NCBI RefSeq assembly: GCF_026013645.1 | Contig: NZ_CP110224.1 | Coordinates: 806,001 to 870,000 of the forward strand | Source: Virgibacillus natechei | GTDB taxonomy: Bacteria > Bacillota > Bacilli > Bacillales > Amphibacillaceae | Direction of reading: 5' to 3' | DNA: 64,000 nucleotides | Part shown: one piece after another, positions 39,715-51,102 of the stretch | Numbering within the stretch: the first letter of the stretch is position 1 | How the letters are laid out: the number at the start of each line of letters is the position of its first letter | Position numbers and translations under genes: made by a program | Notes under the pieces: generated by a model | The model's database searches: none | What the model saw: only the letters and a program-made list of their open reading frames with translations | What the model was told of the DNA's origin: nothing

Positions 39715-41643
39715 TCAATCCTCTTGCAATGTCGCCCATTCTTCCATTAAATGTTCAATATCCTGTTTGAGTTCGTTTGTTTTCGTTGTGAGTTCTAGCG
39801 CTTTTTCGTGATCCTGGTAAATTTCTGGTTGCGTCATTTTTTCTTCTAGTTCAGCAATTTCACCTTCCCGTTTTTCTATCGTTTCTTCTAATTCGGTAAT
39901 TCGTCGTTGCTGTTTGCGTCTTTCACTTTGTAATTGCTTTTCTTCCTTATGGCTACGTTTCTTCGGTTCATTTTTTTGTTCGACCTTTTCGGATTCGACT
40001 TGTTTAAGTCTTGCTATTTCAGCTTCTTCTGCTCTCTTTTCAATATAATAATCATAGTCACCTAAATAAATCGTTACACCATCTTGCTGCATATGAGCAA
40101 CTTGATCGGCTAGCTTATTAATAAAATAACGATCATGGGATACGAAAATAATCGTACCAGGAAAATCAATTAATGCTGCTTCCAACACTTCTTTACTGTC
40201 GATGTCTAAATGGTTTGTTGGTTCATCCATAATTAGCAGGTTCGCTTTTTGCATCATCAACTTAGCTAGAGCCAAGCGCGCTTTCTCACCACCGCTTAAT
40301 GAGTGAACATACTTTAATACATCATCACCAGAGAATAAGAAATTCCCTAAAACAGTGCGGATATCTTTTTCGTTAACAGTTGGATAATCATCCCATAATT
40401 CGAGTAAAACTGTTTTAGAAGACGATAGATTGGCCTGCTCCTGATCATAGTAACCGATTTGTACATTTGTTCCCAATTTAATGGTTCCAGTGATTGGTTT
40501 AAATTTCTCTAAGATTAGTTTCAGCAAGGTTGTTTTTCCAACACCGTTTGGTCCGACCAGTGCGATTCGTTCCCCGCGATTTACATTTAATTTTGCATTC
40601 GTAAATAAAGGCTCACTTTCATCCTCATAACGAAAAGAAAGATTGTCCATTTTTAAGACATCATTGCCACTTCGTCTGTTTATCTGAAAGGAAAAGTTAG
40701 CCGATGATTCATCGCCTAATGGTTTATCTAGTTTATCCATTTTCTCAAGTTGTTTTCTTCGGCTTTGCGCCCGTTTGGTAGTAGAAGCACGGGCGATATT
40801 TCGTTGGACAAAGTCTTCCATTTTTTTCATTTCGGTTTGTTGTTTTTCAAAATCCTTTAATTCCTGTTCATAATCGAGCGCCTTTTGTTCTAGAAATTTA
40901 CTGTAACTGCCGTGGTACTTCTTCGTTATATGCCGTGAAATCTCGTAAACAATTGAAACGGTTTTGTCCAAAAAGTAACGGTCATGGGATACAATAATAA
41001 CTGCTCCGGGATAGCTAATTAAATAGTTTTCTAACCATCCGAGGGTGTCTATATCTAGGTGGTTGGTAGGCTCATCTAATATAAGTAATTCCGGCTTTTT
41101 CAATAACAGTTTCCCTAATGCTAATCTTGTCTTTTGTCCACCGCTCAATTCATTAATTGGTGTCCCGTAATCATAATCCTGAAAGTGGAGACCGCTAAGA
41201 ACAGCCTTTATATCAGCCTCGTATGTGTACCCACCATTCGTATGAAAGGATTGTTGAAGTTTATCATAGTCCTGTAAGATCTTTTCATTATGGGCACTGG
41301 ACATTCCAGAAGCTTGTTCCATTTCCTTCTCTAGTGCTCGTAAATCTTGCTCTTGGATGGTCAAATGATGAAATACCTCAACCATTTCATCCCATATTGT
41401 TTTTTCAGAAGCCAAAGATGTATGTTGTGACAAATAACCTATCGTCAGGTCTTTTGGTCTGAAAAGATCTCCATCATCGTAATTAAGCTCTCCAGCCATA
41501 ATCTTTAATAAAGTTGATTTGCCAGAACCATTTCTTCCCACAATAGCTATTCGATCATTATCCTTTATTTCAAGTTTCACATTTGCTAAAATTTCATCTG
41601 CCCCGAAGGACTTCGTAAGATTATTTAATTGCATTAATATCAT
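39715..41643 (-). CDS. ydiF: ABC-F family ribosome-associated ATPase
   Basis: A 642-residue protein with two ABC domains and no membrane segments. Domain 1 has GRNGSGKSTLLK, LSGGQKTRLAL and LLILDEPTNHLD; domain 2 has GPNGVGKTTLLK, LSGGEKARLALA and LLIMDEPTNHLD. A charged linker joins them and a C-terminal coiled coil rich in Glu, Lys and Arg closes the protein. ABC-F proteins act on stalled ribosomes. On the minus strand GAGGTG lies six bases before the ATG at 41643, so the 11 codons upstream are not coding. Length equals B. subtilis YdiF as I recall it. Confidence 0.93.
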   Translation of the reverse strand: MILMQLNNLTKSFGADEILANVKLEIKDNDRIAIVGRNGSGKSTLLKIMAGELNYDDGDLFRPKDLTIGYLSQHTSLASEKTIWDEMVEVFHHLTIQEQDLRALEKEMEQASGMSSAHNEKILQDYDKLQQSFHTNGGYTYEADIKAVLSGLHFQDYDYGTPINELSGGQKTRLALGKLLLKKPELLILDEPTNHLDIDTLGWLENYLISYPGAVIIVSHDRYFLDKTVSIVYEISRHITKKYHGSYSKFLEQKALDYEQELKDFEKQQTEMKKMEDFVQRNIARASTTKRAQSRRKQLEKMDKLDKPLGDESSANFSFQINRRSGNDVLKMDNLSFRYEDESEPLFTNAKLNVNRGERIALVGPNGVGKTTLLKLILEKFKPITGTIKLGTNVQIGYYDQEQANLSSSKTVLLELWDDYPTVNEKDIRTVLGNFLFSGDDVLKYVHSLSGGEKARLALAKLMMQKANLLIMDEPTNHLDIDSKEVLEAALIDFPGTIIFVSHDRYFINKLADQVAHMQQDGVTIYLGDYDYYIEKRAEEAEIARLKQVESEKVEQKNEPKKRSHKEEKQLQSERRKQQRRITELEETIEKREGEIAELEEKMTQPEIYQDHEKALELTTKTNELKQDIEHLMEEWATLQED

Positions 41644-41697
41644 AACGTTCACCTCATATTCTCCAGTGTATCGCATTGTTAATCAGCCTCGCAACAA

Positions 41698-41715
41698 TTG
41701 TGAAATTAATCACGA
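41698..41715. promoter_or_regulatory. Rex operator
   Basis: TTGTGA-AATTAA-TCACGA, close to the Firmicute Rex site TTGTGAANNNNTTCACAA. It overlaps the expected -35 of rex (TATAAT at 41735-41740) and also lies ~55 bases from the divergent ydiF start. Confidence 0.65.
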
Positions 41716-41798
41716 CTTTCCCGAATTTTTCTGATATAATTAGAACTATATAATAGATGTGAATATACATGAGGCATGAAGTGGAAAGAGGTACATAG

Positions 41799-42440
41799 AT
41801 GGATAAACATAAAATACCAAAAGCAACTGCAAAACGTTTGCCATTATATTATCGATTTTTAAATAATTTAAATCACCAAGGAAAATCACGCGTTTCTTCA
41901 AAAGAACTTAGTGAAGCAGTGAAAGTAGATTCTGGAACCATTCGAAGAGACTTTTCCTATTTTGGCGCATTGGGAAAAAAAGGCTATGGGTATAATGTGG
42001 AATACTTACTTGGTTTTTTTCGTAAAACATTGGATCAGGATGAAGTAACAGATGTGGCTATAATTGGAGTGGGGAACTTAGGGACTGCTTTCTTACATTA
42101 TAATTTTATGAAAAACAATAATATAAAAATCAAAATGGCTTTTGATGCAGATAAAGAAAAAGCAGGAACAGACATTGGTGGCGTTCCAATCTACCACATT
42201 GACGAGTTAGAGGAGAAATTTAATGAGACGAAAGTGGCCATTTTAACGATACCTGCTACCGAGACAGATGCGATTACAGAACGTCTTGTGCAACAAGAGA
42301 TTTCAGGAATTCTTAATTTCACACCTGCACGCCTTACAGTGCCAGACCATGTTCGTGTGCATCATATTGACTTGGCAGTTGAATTACAAGCATTAACTTA
42401 TTTTTTGAAAAACTACCCATTGGAAAAAGAGGATTCATAA
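41799..42440 (+). CDS. rex: Redox-sensing transcriptional repressor Rex
   Basis: A 213-residue repressor that senses the NADH/NAD+ ratio. The N-terminal winged helix contains [26 protein letters not shown], where the recognition helix is [10 protein letters not shown]. The Rossmann domain starts at [13 protein letters not shown], and the C-terminal [15 protein letters not shown] is the domain-swapped helix. Rex usually represses fermentation and respiration genes at low NADH. The operator at 41698 suggests autoregulation. Confidence 0.96.
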   Translation: MDKHKIPKATAKRLPLYYRFLNNLNHQGKSRVSSKELSEAVKVDSGTIRRDFSYFGALGKKGYGYNVEYLLGFFRKTLDQDEVTDVAIIGVGNLGTAFLHYNFMKNNNIKIKMAFDADKEKAGTDIGGVPIYHIDELEEKFNETKVAILTIPATETDAITERLVQQEISGILNFTPARLTVPDHVRVHHIDLAVELQALTYFLKNYPLEKEDS

Positions 42441-42519
42441 ACTGCGATAAAGTAAGTCTCTTCACCAAAATCTCTGGGGTGACAAACTAGATGAAATTAT
42501 GAATTATAAGGGCCGCTGC

Positions 42520-42612
42520 GGAAAAACACTACGCTTTCCGTGGGCCCTTAGCTCAGCCTCCTCGGAAAAAAGAAGTTCGCTTTCTTCCTGCGGGCTCTTC
42601 CCACTGCGCTCA
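42520..42612 (-). repeat. GC-rich Bacillaceae-type repeat, inverted copy
   Basis: Read on the minus strand: GAGGAGGCTGAGC, then CACGGAAAGCGTAGTGT and TCCGCAGCGG, matching 16800-16850 at about nine of ten bases over the core. It fills the rex-ydiK convergent gap. Confidence 0.6.
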
Positions 42613-42635
42613 TAGATTTTAGTGTTGCCCCATAA

Positions 42636-42676
42636 GTAAATAAAAAGAAGCAGCTCAGGCTACTTCTTTTTATTTT
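42636..42676. terminator. Bidirectional terminator between rex and ydiK
   Basis: AAAAAGAAG and CTTCTTTTT pair around CAGCTCAGGCTA, with T-rich tails on both strands. It overlaps the ydiK stop. Confidence 0.75.
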
Positions 42677-42845
42677 TTTTCGACCGAAGATGCATAGACA
42701 TCATTCGTATTCCAATACCAAAATCAAGTGTAGCAACAGCTGCAAGAACGATCGTCGTGACATTCCATATCGTTTCCTCAGCAAATTGAATACCTACATA
42801 TACAAATAGTATACCCATTATAAAATAGATGATCGCCATAGTCAT
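42660..42845 (-). CDS. ydiK: Small membrane protein YdiK
   Basis: A 61-residue protein with two transmembrane helices (about 3-20 and 26-48) and a basic C-terminal tail ending SKKNKKK. It matches the DUF4305/YdiK family in size and place. Function unknown. On the minus strand AGGAGG lies 11 bases before the ATG and overlaps the end of the CPBP gene, so the two form an operon. Confidence 0.85.
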   Translation of the reverse strand: MTMAIIYFIMGILFVYVGIQFAEETIWNVTTIVLAAVATLDFGIGIRMMSMHLRSKKNKKK

Positions 42846-42852
42846 AGTTAGT

Positions 42853-43566
42853 CTAACCTCCTAATAAGATCATCTGCATTTGTTCCATTTCTCGCTGCAT
42901 ACGTTCAATATCCTCTGGATCAAGCCCAAATTGGACGAGAACGACAATCGTGTTCATTGCCATATGCACGATGATAGGCACAATAATCCGTTTTGTTTTC
43001 ACATAGAGAAATGCAAAGACAAATCCCATTGAAGCATAGATCAGCATGTGTGTAGGGTCTAAATGAATAATCCCGAATATCAAAGCTGACAATAATGCGG
43101 CAATAAAGAAGTTTGTTCGCGCATAAAATTGACCGAAAATAATTTTACGAAAGATAATTTCTTCTAATATAGGAGCTATTATGGCTGGAATAATCATAAA
43201 TATTGGTGCTGCTCGTGCAATATCCATGATCTCCTGTGTATTCTCAGAACCAGGATCAATGCCAAGTAACTCCACTTCAATCATACCAGCAATTCCTTGA
43301 GCAGCGAAGGCCATAAATACCCCTAAGAATGACCATAGAATAACATTTCCCGCAGAAGAGGCATTGCGATGACTTTCCATTTTCATGTCAGGTCTCATTA
43401 GTAGAATAACTACTACAAGAGCTGAGGCAAAGCTTATAATGGACCAGTAAATAACAGCATCAAACTCACTGATTGGAAAAACTACAAACAAAATGGGTGC
43501 AAAAATAACCCCAGAAATCTGCATGATGATATAGGTTATAATCACCCACCAATATCGTTTTGGCAA
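42853..43566 (-). CDS. ydiL: CPBP family intramembrane metalloprotease
   Basis: A 237-residue membrane protein with about seven hydrophobic segments. The CPBP (CAAX protease/Abi) motifs are APILEEIIFRKIIFG (EExxxR), the FGIIHLDPTH histidine motif and a third His in IVHMAMNT. Some CPBP proteins provide bacteriocin self-immunity. It matches B. subtilis YdiL, which also neighbours groES. It is transcribed away from groES with ydiK downstream. Confidence 0.93.
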   Translation of the reverse strand: MPKRYWWVIITYIIMQISGVIFAPILFVVFPISEFDAVIYWSIISFASALVVVILLMRPDMKMESHRNASSAGNVILWSFLGVFMAFAAQGIAGMIEVELLGIDPGSENTQEIMDIARAAPIFMIIPAIIAPILEEIIFRKIIFGQFYARTNFFIAALLSALIFGIIHLDPTHMLIYASMGFVFAFLYVKTKRIIVPIIVHMAMNTIVVLVQFGLDPEDIERMQREMEQMQMILLGG

Positions 43567-43730
43567 AATAGAACGCTCCTTTAAACATATGTAGTTATTA
43601 TTGTATGTTTCAAATTAAAATCTTATTTACAAACATAACAACTATTTTATCATTTAGAGCGGTGCCTGTCACTTCCCGATTTTTGTCGAATTTCGTCATA
43701 CTAAACTGGTAAAATACAATTGCATTATAC

Positions 43731-43759
43731 TTGCATTTTTAGGCTGATTTATTTATCAT
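43731..43759 (+). promoter_or_regulatory. Probable sigma-A promoter of groESL
   Basis: TTGCAT (43731-43736), 17-base spacer, TATCAT (43754-43759), placing the start site at the edge of the CIRCE element. Confidence 0.5.
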
Positions 43760-43770
43760 AATAATTGGGA

Positions 43771-43797
43771 TTAGCACTCGAGAGACAAGAGTGCTAA
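43771..43797. promoter_or_regulatory. CIRCE operator (HrcA site)
   Basis: TTAGCACTC-N9-GAGTGCTAA, a perfect match to CIRCE, the HrcA repressor site of heat-shock operons. Confidence 0.98.
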
Positions 43798-43835
43798 TAT
43801 ATAAAAAATGATATGGAATTAAGGAGGCTGATCTC

Positions 43836-44120
43836 ATGATTAAACCACTAGGAGATCGTGTTATAATCGAACTTGTTGAACAAGAAGAGAAGACTGCAAG
43901 CGGTATCGTACTTCCAGACTCAGCAAAAGAGAAACCACAAGAAGGAAAAGTTGTGGCAGTTGGATCCGGTCGAGTTACTGAAAATGGTGAGAAAGTAGCA
44001 CCAGAGGTTGCAGAAGGAAATGCCATTATCTTTTCCAAATTTGCAGGCACAGAAGTGAAATATGAAGGCACGGAATACTTAATTCTTCGTGAAAATGATA
44101 TTTTAGCTATTATTGGCTAA
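43836..44120 (+). CDS. groES: Co-chaperonin GroES
   Basis: A 94-residue co-chaperonin. [19 protein letters not shown] is the N-terminal signature, the mobile loop holds [18 protein letters not shown], and [14 protein letters not shown] closes the protein. It caps GroEL. AAGGAGG precedes the ATG. First gene of the HrcA-controlled operon. Confidence 0.98.
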   Translation: MIKPLGDRVIIELVEQEEKTASGIVLPDSAKEKPQEGKVVAVGSGRVTENGEKVAPEVAEGNAIIFSKFAGTEVKYEGTEYLILRENDILAIIG

Positions 44121-44156
44121 TAAATAACAAAATTTCTAAGTTAAGTTAAGATTTGA

Positions 44157-45812
<1,656 letters not shown>

Positions 45813-45885
45813 TCTTGCCCCCCATTCCCGTAATGACAGGGTTTTGTCTTTATGCAAAATTGAAATCTTCACAAAATTAAATAAA

Positions 45886-45942
45886 AAGGACGTTTTCGTA
45901 GAAGCTGTTAACTTTTACGGAGACGTCCTTTTTAATTTTTAA
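45886..45942 (+). terminator. Terminator of groESL; also copy 1 of a terminator-like repeat
   Basis: AAAAAGGACGT and ACGTCCTTTTT form the stem, with a 20-base loop holding TTTCGTAGAAGCTGTTAAC. A close relative with the same loop motif lies at 60856-60905. Confidence 0.8.
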
Positions 45943-46211
45943 CATATGTTATCGCTAGTATGGATAATTTGTAAAGAACAATTTATTTAAATATCAAAGT
46001 CGAAACTTTCTGACCCTTAATTTCGTATGATTTGTTACCTGCCAAATAATTACGATCAATGAAATGGAAGTCGGTTACATAATTACAACTAATCGAATAC
46101 ACCACCTGAGACTTGTTATTTATCCTCGAGGGACAATAAAATATATCAGTGAATAGTTGAAAAAAACAGTCTTCCGCAAATGGGCGCTTATCTACAGTAA
46201 TTAATGAATAT

Positions 46212-46299
46212 TGCGGATGAATAGAGCCACTTGTGCGGAGTTTTAAGCCAGTCATTGCGGAAAAGGGAGCCATCGTTTGCGGAGCACAGAGCTACAGCG
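46212..46299. repeat. 22-bp-period degenerate tandem repeat
   Basis: TGCGGA recurs at 46212, 46234, 46256 and 46278, exactly 22 bases apart, each followed by an AGCCA or AGCTA at about position 13. Four units, diverged between. Confidence 0.7.
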
Positions 46300-46385
46300 T
46301 AGCTGCTTGCCTTTGACTGTAACACCCGATTCTTTGCAGACATTGGAAGGGGGCGGGGCTCCACCAGTGAATGCTTAGAATCGAT

Positions 46386-46467
46386 TTGTCCGTGTTATCA
46401 TATGTGAGTAGGTGTGCCTCTTAGGCATTTTAATGCACCACCTGCGATAGTTCCACTACACGGACAA
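46386..46467. other. Nested inverted-repeat element
   Basis: Outer arms TTGTCCGTG (46386-46394) and CACGGACAA (46459-46467). Inner arms AGGTGTGC (46410-46417) and GCACCACCT (46435-46443, one bulge). Possibly a folded RNA or a decayed small mobile element. The remaining sequence between groEL and 46655 holds no gene I can recognise. Confidence 0.45.
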
Positions 46468-46655
46468 TAGTTAAGTCAATGGTGGCGGACTACCGAAGTT
46501 GCACTACAATAGGCAGATTGCAGTTAGATGACGATAATACCACCCGTTCAACGGGGCTGTGCTTCAAATATATGTGGCTTTTGAAATGACAAAAAAGATT
46601 GCTCATCATCAAGACAAAGAAAAAAAGACTAAGGATCGATTTGACTCTAAACAGC

Positions 46656-48461
46656 TTAGAGAAATTTTAGTTCACTGGTAATTTCCTTTAAATAATCCTG
46701 ATCAGCCCAGAGAATAAAGTAGTTATACGTATCTTCGTTAATAAGAATTGGTTCCGGATACGCTGTAATAAAAGCCGCTTGGTGGTTCATTTCAGGCGGT
46801 TGGTCGTCTGATGGATAGATGATACAGGCCACATCACCGAGGTGGGTTGTATTCACGATTTGAGGGTTGGATCCATATGGTTCTAACGGATGGAACGCTT
46901 CATTCCGGCACACTTTGTCAGGAGTACTTTCAGAACGGATGGCCCCAATTTGAAAAAATCCGTCAGGTCATTCAAATTGTTTATCGCCTGTTAGCTGCCA
47001 GTCAGCCGGATAACGGAGTAATACTTGGTATACCTTATTACGATACGTCTTCTTTCGTGATGCCGTCTGTGATGGAGACCATTTGAGAAATAAAATCCTA
47101 TCTGCTGTAAAGAGATGAATCGGAACGGGATGTGAAACGTCGATGCCCCATGCTTCGTTTGGATTCATCGCATTTTGACATCCGGAAATATATGCGATTT
47201 TATCCTTATCGGGTGACCAAGTTACATCAGAACTGAAGCAATCCGAAATGGTCGAGGTTTGCAGATTCCTGCCGTTGCGGTCGTCCATTTGAATGTACGA
47301 ATAATAGCCGCTTTCCGGATAAAAGGTGGCACTGTATGCAGTACGTTCTGAATTTGAGGACCATTCGGGATTATAGTTTTTTTCGAGAGGTCCGCCTTGA
47401 AGTGTGTGTGTTGCGCCTGTTGCAATATTGACCGTTGTTACCAAGGAAACCCTCACTCCCGGTCCGGTGTAAAGTGCGTAAGAACCATCTGGAGAAAGAC
47501 GAACATTAAAAAATGATGCTTCTTCAAATTGAGTAATTTGTCTTTTATTCATGCCATCGGTTTGAATCCGATAAAACTGAGGGGTTCCATCTGAGTCGTT
47601 TGATTTAAAAAGCAGTTCATCTCCTGAAGGGAACCACTGAACATCATTTGCATCAGGCTGGTTGAGTTTTCGAGCGCTGTTTGTATTCACATGATAAAGC
47701 ACGATCTGATTACCTTTTACATAGCTGAGTTGCATACTGTTAGGAGACCAGTCAAGCAATGTGTTCGGGCTAATTTGGTCGATTCGGGCAGTGGAACCTG
47801 ATTCTAGATCAACAACATAAACGATTTCATTTTTTCCAATAAAGGCTATTTTCTTGCTGTCGGGCGACCAGTATGGTTCTGAGTACTGTTCACCAAGCCA
47901 ATTCGTTAGTCGTGAGCTTGAGCCATTTCGCGGGTTGTACAGCCAGATATCAAAGCTTCCTCCCTGTGCAGCTGTAATACGCAATGATTCCGTGCCCACC
48001 TGGGCATAGGGAATAACAAGATTCATCCCCGGATAAATCGTTTCTGACGGCAATTGATTCACCCTACGAATTAATTGCGGGCGAATTTCCCCCTCTGTTT
48101 GGACGTTAAACGTTGCAGCTATTTCATAGAGGGTTTCCCCCTGCTGAACAACATAATAAGGTACACCTTCAGGAATGGTAAGCACTTGTCCCGGTTGGAT
48201 GATATACGGCGGTTGAAGGCGGTTGGCCTGGATGATGGACGCAAGGGGAATGCTGTAACGATGGGCAATCCGATACAAATAATCTCCTGGCTGTACCAGA
48301 TAGGTCGTAACCCCTGGGGGCATTGACAATTGTTGCCCAATAAAAATTATATAAGGCGGCACTAATTGATTGGCAGCAATAAGGGATGGGAGCGGCACTT
48401 GCCAGCGATTGGCTATTAAATAGAGGGTGTCATCCGGGTTCACAGTATAAAACATCTGCAT
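46656..48461 (-). pseudogene. LysM-WD40/TolB-like protein gene with in-frame UGA
   Basis: Three N-terminal LysM domains (starting FYTVNPDDTLYLIANRW, TYLVQPGDYLYRIAHRY and YYVVQQGETLYEIAATF) are followed by six TolB/WD40-like strands marked by WSPDSKKIAFIG-type segments. A UGA at codon 498 (46968-46970) then interrupts a frame that continues for about 100 codons as PDGFFQIGAI to the natural stop at 46656. A single base change (for example GGA to TGA) explains it. No signal peptide, which fits a spore-coat or cortex-binding protein rather than a secreted one (inference). AGAGGTG six bases upstream sets the ATG at 48461. A 497-residue product with the LysM and propeller parts could still be made. 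Confidence 0.75.
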
Positions 48462-48586
48462 GCTATCACCTCTTATCAATATTCCTAACTATTTTATGTG
48501 CATAAAGTTCGCTTTAGAATACGAAGGCAGTTAACACATTCCCCTTTTAGGCTAATAGATACCGTAAGAGAAAAATAACTTTTTGA

Positions 48587-48724
48587 GCATTAGATACGTT
48601 GGTAAAGATAGCCGATTTATATGGTGTCACCCTGGATTATATTGTTTTTGGGGTACATCAACACGGGAGAATACCGGCGGGAAAATCGAAAAAATCTACC
48701 GAACCGCATAAAGGAAGGAATTGA
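48587..48724 (+). pseudogene. Fragment of an XRE-type HTH regulator
   Basis: About 45 codons with no start. ALDTLVKIADLYGVTLDYIV is the end of a Cro/C1-type helix-turn-helix domain, followed by a short basic tail and a stop. It lies in the gap between the LysM gene and ftsZ; the rest of this gap shows no gene. Confidence 0.55.
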
Positions 48725-49035
48725 GCAACTATCCATTCAAAACATTAGACTCTTGCTCTTCTAGGTTTCACTAATCTCTTCTTCACTACCGACATTTAGA
48801 TTTTTAATGAATAGTAAAATCAATATAATAGTCAGTAATAGATTCCCCATATGTGAGCTGAGGAGCAAAGTCTGTCATATTCTGCAGCTTATAAGGGCTG
48901 ATTTTAACAAATTATCGAGGTGTTTGTCGGTCATTAAAAGAGGAAACAATTGTAAGAAAGCACAAATCTCCACTTTCCCCACAGGAAAGATAATTGAAAT
49001 TTGGGCGAAAAATATATCAAGCATCCTGTTCTATA

Positions 49036-49083
49036 CAAGAAAGCAAATGACCAGTCTGATAGAACTGATCATTTGCTTTCTCT
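49036..49083 (-). terminator. Terminator of the ftsZ-like gene
   Basis: AGAAAGCAAATGA (49038-49050) and TCATTTGCTTTCT (49069-49081) form a 13-bp stem just past the ftsZ stop. Confidence 0.65.
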
Positions 49084-49099
49084 TCATGTTATAGCCTTA

Positions 49100-50248
49100 T
49101 TAACGCTTGCGGTTTCGATTCCTATTTCTTAAGAAAGTAGGAATATCCAGTGAGTCTTCTTCCGGTTTGGACTGTTGCGGCTGTTGTTGCTGGTAAGTTT
49201 CTCTTGGTTTTTCCTCAGGTGCACTGGTAGCTGCCTGTTGATTGTGATTGATTACCGAACGCTGTTGTTTTGGCTGCTTTTCTTCCTGTTTGGCATTTTC
49301 ATCAAAACCGGTTGCAATTACGGTAACGATTATTTCATCCTTAAGGTTCTCATTGATGACGGAACCGAAGATTACATTCACTTCATTGTCGGCAGCTGAA
49401 GTTACAAGATCGGCAGCTTCCTGTACCTCATAAAGGCTCAGATTAGTTCCGCCGGTTATACTCATCAGAATACCATGAGCACCATCCATGGAAGTTTCCA
49501 ATAATGGAGAGGAAACTGCCTTCTTAGCTGCTTCTGTCGCCCGTGTTTCTCCAGTAGCATTCCCAATTCCCATTAAAGCTGACCCTTTATCGAACATAAT
49601 TGTCCTTACATCGGCAAAGTCAACGTTAATCAACCCTGGTTTTGCGATTAAGTCTGAAATACCCTGTACACCTTGTCTCAGCACATTGTCTGCTTCATGG
49701 AAGGCTTCCAGCATTGGTGTGTTTTTATCCACAATTTCCAGCAGGCGGTCGTTAGGTATGACGATTACTGTATCAACTGCCTTTTTAAAGGCATCAATTC
49801 CGGAAATCGCCTGCGTTGACCTTTTTCTTCCTTCGAATGAGAACGGTTTGGTAATCACACCGAGTGTCAAAGACCCCAGGCTCTTGGCTATTTGAGCGAT
49901 GACTGGAGCTGCTCCGGTACCTGTCCCTCCCCCCATACCTGTAGTAACAAAAATCATGTCTGCGCCTTGGAGGACTTCCTCGATTTGTTCCTTGCTCTCT
50001 TTTGCAGCTTTCTTTCCGACCTCAGGGTTTGCCCCTGCACCAAGCCCCCGGGTAAGCTCTCCCCCTATTTGCAGTTTCACTTCCGCCTTGGAGAGATTGA
50101 GTGCCTGTGCATCCGTGTTGACGGCAATGAACTCAACACCCTCTACTCCATGCTCTATCATACGGTTCACGGCATTATTACCGCCTCCGCCTACCCCGAT
50201 CACTTTTATTGACGCCAGTTCCTCCATATTTGTATCAAACTCTAACAT
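49100..50248 (-). CDS. ftsZ: Cell-division GTPase FtsZ (outside the dcw cluster)
   Basis: A full-length 382-residue Fts[18 protein letters not shown] starts the nucleotide-binding domain, the tubulin signature is [12 protein letters not shown], and [10 protein letters not shown] and the T7-loop region ([14 protein letters not shown]) are intact. A Gln-rich linker leads to the C-terminal peptide [16 protein letters not shown], which binds FtsA/SepF/ZapA partners. FtsZ polymerises into the Z ring. No ftsA, murein or divIVA-type genes flank it; neighbours are a LysM gene and debris, so this is probably a second copy. A difference from B. subtilis FtsZ is [11 protein letters not shown] in place of RKRQLQAAGGI. 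AGGAGG precedes the ATG. Confidence 0.93.
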   Translation of the reverse strand: MLEFDTNMEELASIKVIGVGGGGNNAVNRMIEHGVEGVEFIAVNTDAQALNLSKAEVKLQIGGELTRGLGAGANPEVGKKAAKESKEQIEEVLQGADMIFVTTGMGGGTGTGAAPVIAQIAKSLGSLTLGVITKPFSFEGRKRSTQAISGIDAFKKAVDTVIVIPNDRLLEIVDKNTPMLEAFHEADNVLRQGVQGISDLIAKPGLINVDFADVRTIMFDKGSALMGIGNATGETRATEAAKKAVSSPLLETSMDGAHGILMSITGGTNLSLYEVQEAADLVTSAADNEVNVIFGSVINENLKDEIIVTVIATGFDENAKQEEKQPKQQRSVINHNQQAATSAPEEKPRETYQQQQPQQSKPEEDSLDIPTFLRNRNRNRKR

Positions 50249-51102
50249 TCATCGTTCCTCCTAATTTGCAAAATTACAATGATTGAAGTAAATCTTCACC
50301 TTCTTTGCAAGGCAATGTTATGACCCATGACATTGTCTATCAATCAAAAACCTTTCCTTGGTTTCCTTATTGTCATCAAAGGAATTCTATTAACACCATC
50401 GTATAATCATCAACTTTACCACAGTATGAAGGTTATCAAAAAGGATGGCACAAGTACATATCGTGACTTTGTTTTTGATATAGCATTTGATACCTTTTTC
50501 TTCTTTTTTAATATTAATGAAACTAGTACCTATATCTAATTGTAATACTTACATAAGAAATTGGTTCACTTATATCATTTAGAAACTGTTGATTCATACA
50601 CTATTAATTAAGTTAAATCTGAAAAGTTTATACCCCACTCGTTATCTGTCATATATGCATTCGCAACTTCTAGAAAAAGTAGATAATGGATACGTTAAAA
50701 GAGATGTTGAAACATGAATTATATTCAAGGTCTAAAATACAGTTCATTATTGGACAAGATTGATAATTGGATTCCTATCAAAGAAGTAAGTTGATGGGTA
50801 TGAACTCCTCACTATTAAATAATATGATTCAAGGTAAAAAATAGAATGATAAATTATTGCCTAATCTCTACTTTTTAATTTCTATCTGAACTGTTAATTA
50901 AATAAATAGTACCCCATTAATATTATAATTTCCAATCTTAAAAAAGAATTCTTTCTTGAATTTCGCTTTAAATTATTTGAACAAGCTTCTTGGATAGTAT
51001 TTATAAATTTATAAATTTTATGTAAATTTTATAAATTTATATTGTAAAAAAATTGGTTTGATATAATATTAAGAGTAATAAATAAAAGGAGTGATTTTTA
51101 TA
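50249..51102. other. AT-rich gene-poor interval
   Basis: No convincing gene. The plus-strand frame 50327-50539 (70 codons) is low-complexity and has no recognisable product. A short frame at 50714-50793 (LDKIDNWIPIKEV) could be a transposase scrap but is too short to call. At 51002-51041 lies a nearly perfect AT-only palindrome of two 19-base arms, just upstream of the thioesterase -10 (TATAAT, 51062-51067). Confidence 0.5.

Noticed and set aside
48807..49094. A 95-codon plus-strand frame upstream of the ftsZ terminator
   Set aside because: No RBS, no recognisable domain, and it runs into the hairpin at 49036-49083.
50714..50793. Possible IS5-type transposase N-terminal scrap
   Set aside because: Only 26 codons with a weak resemblance; no inverted repeats or further transposase motifs nearby.
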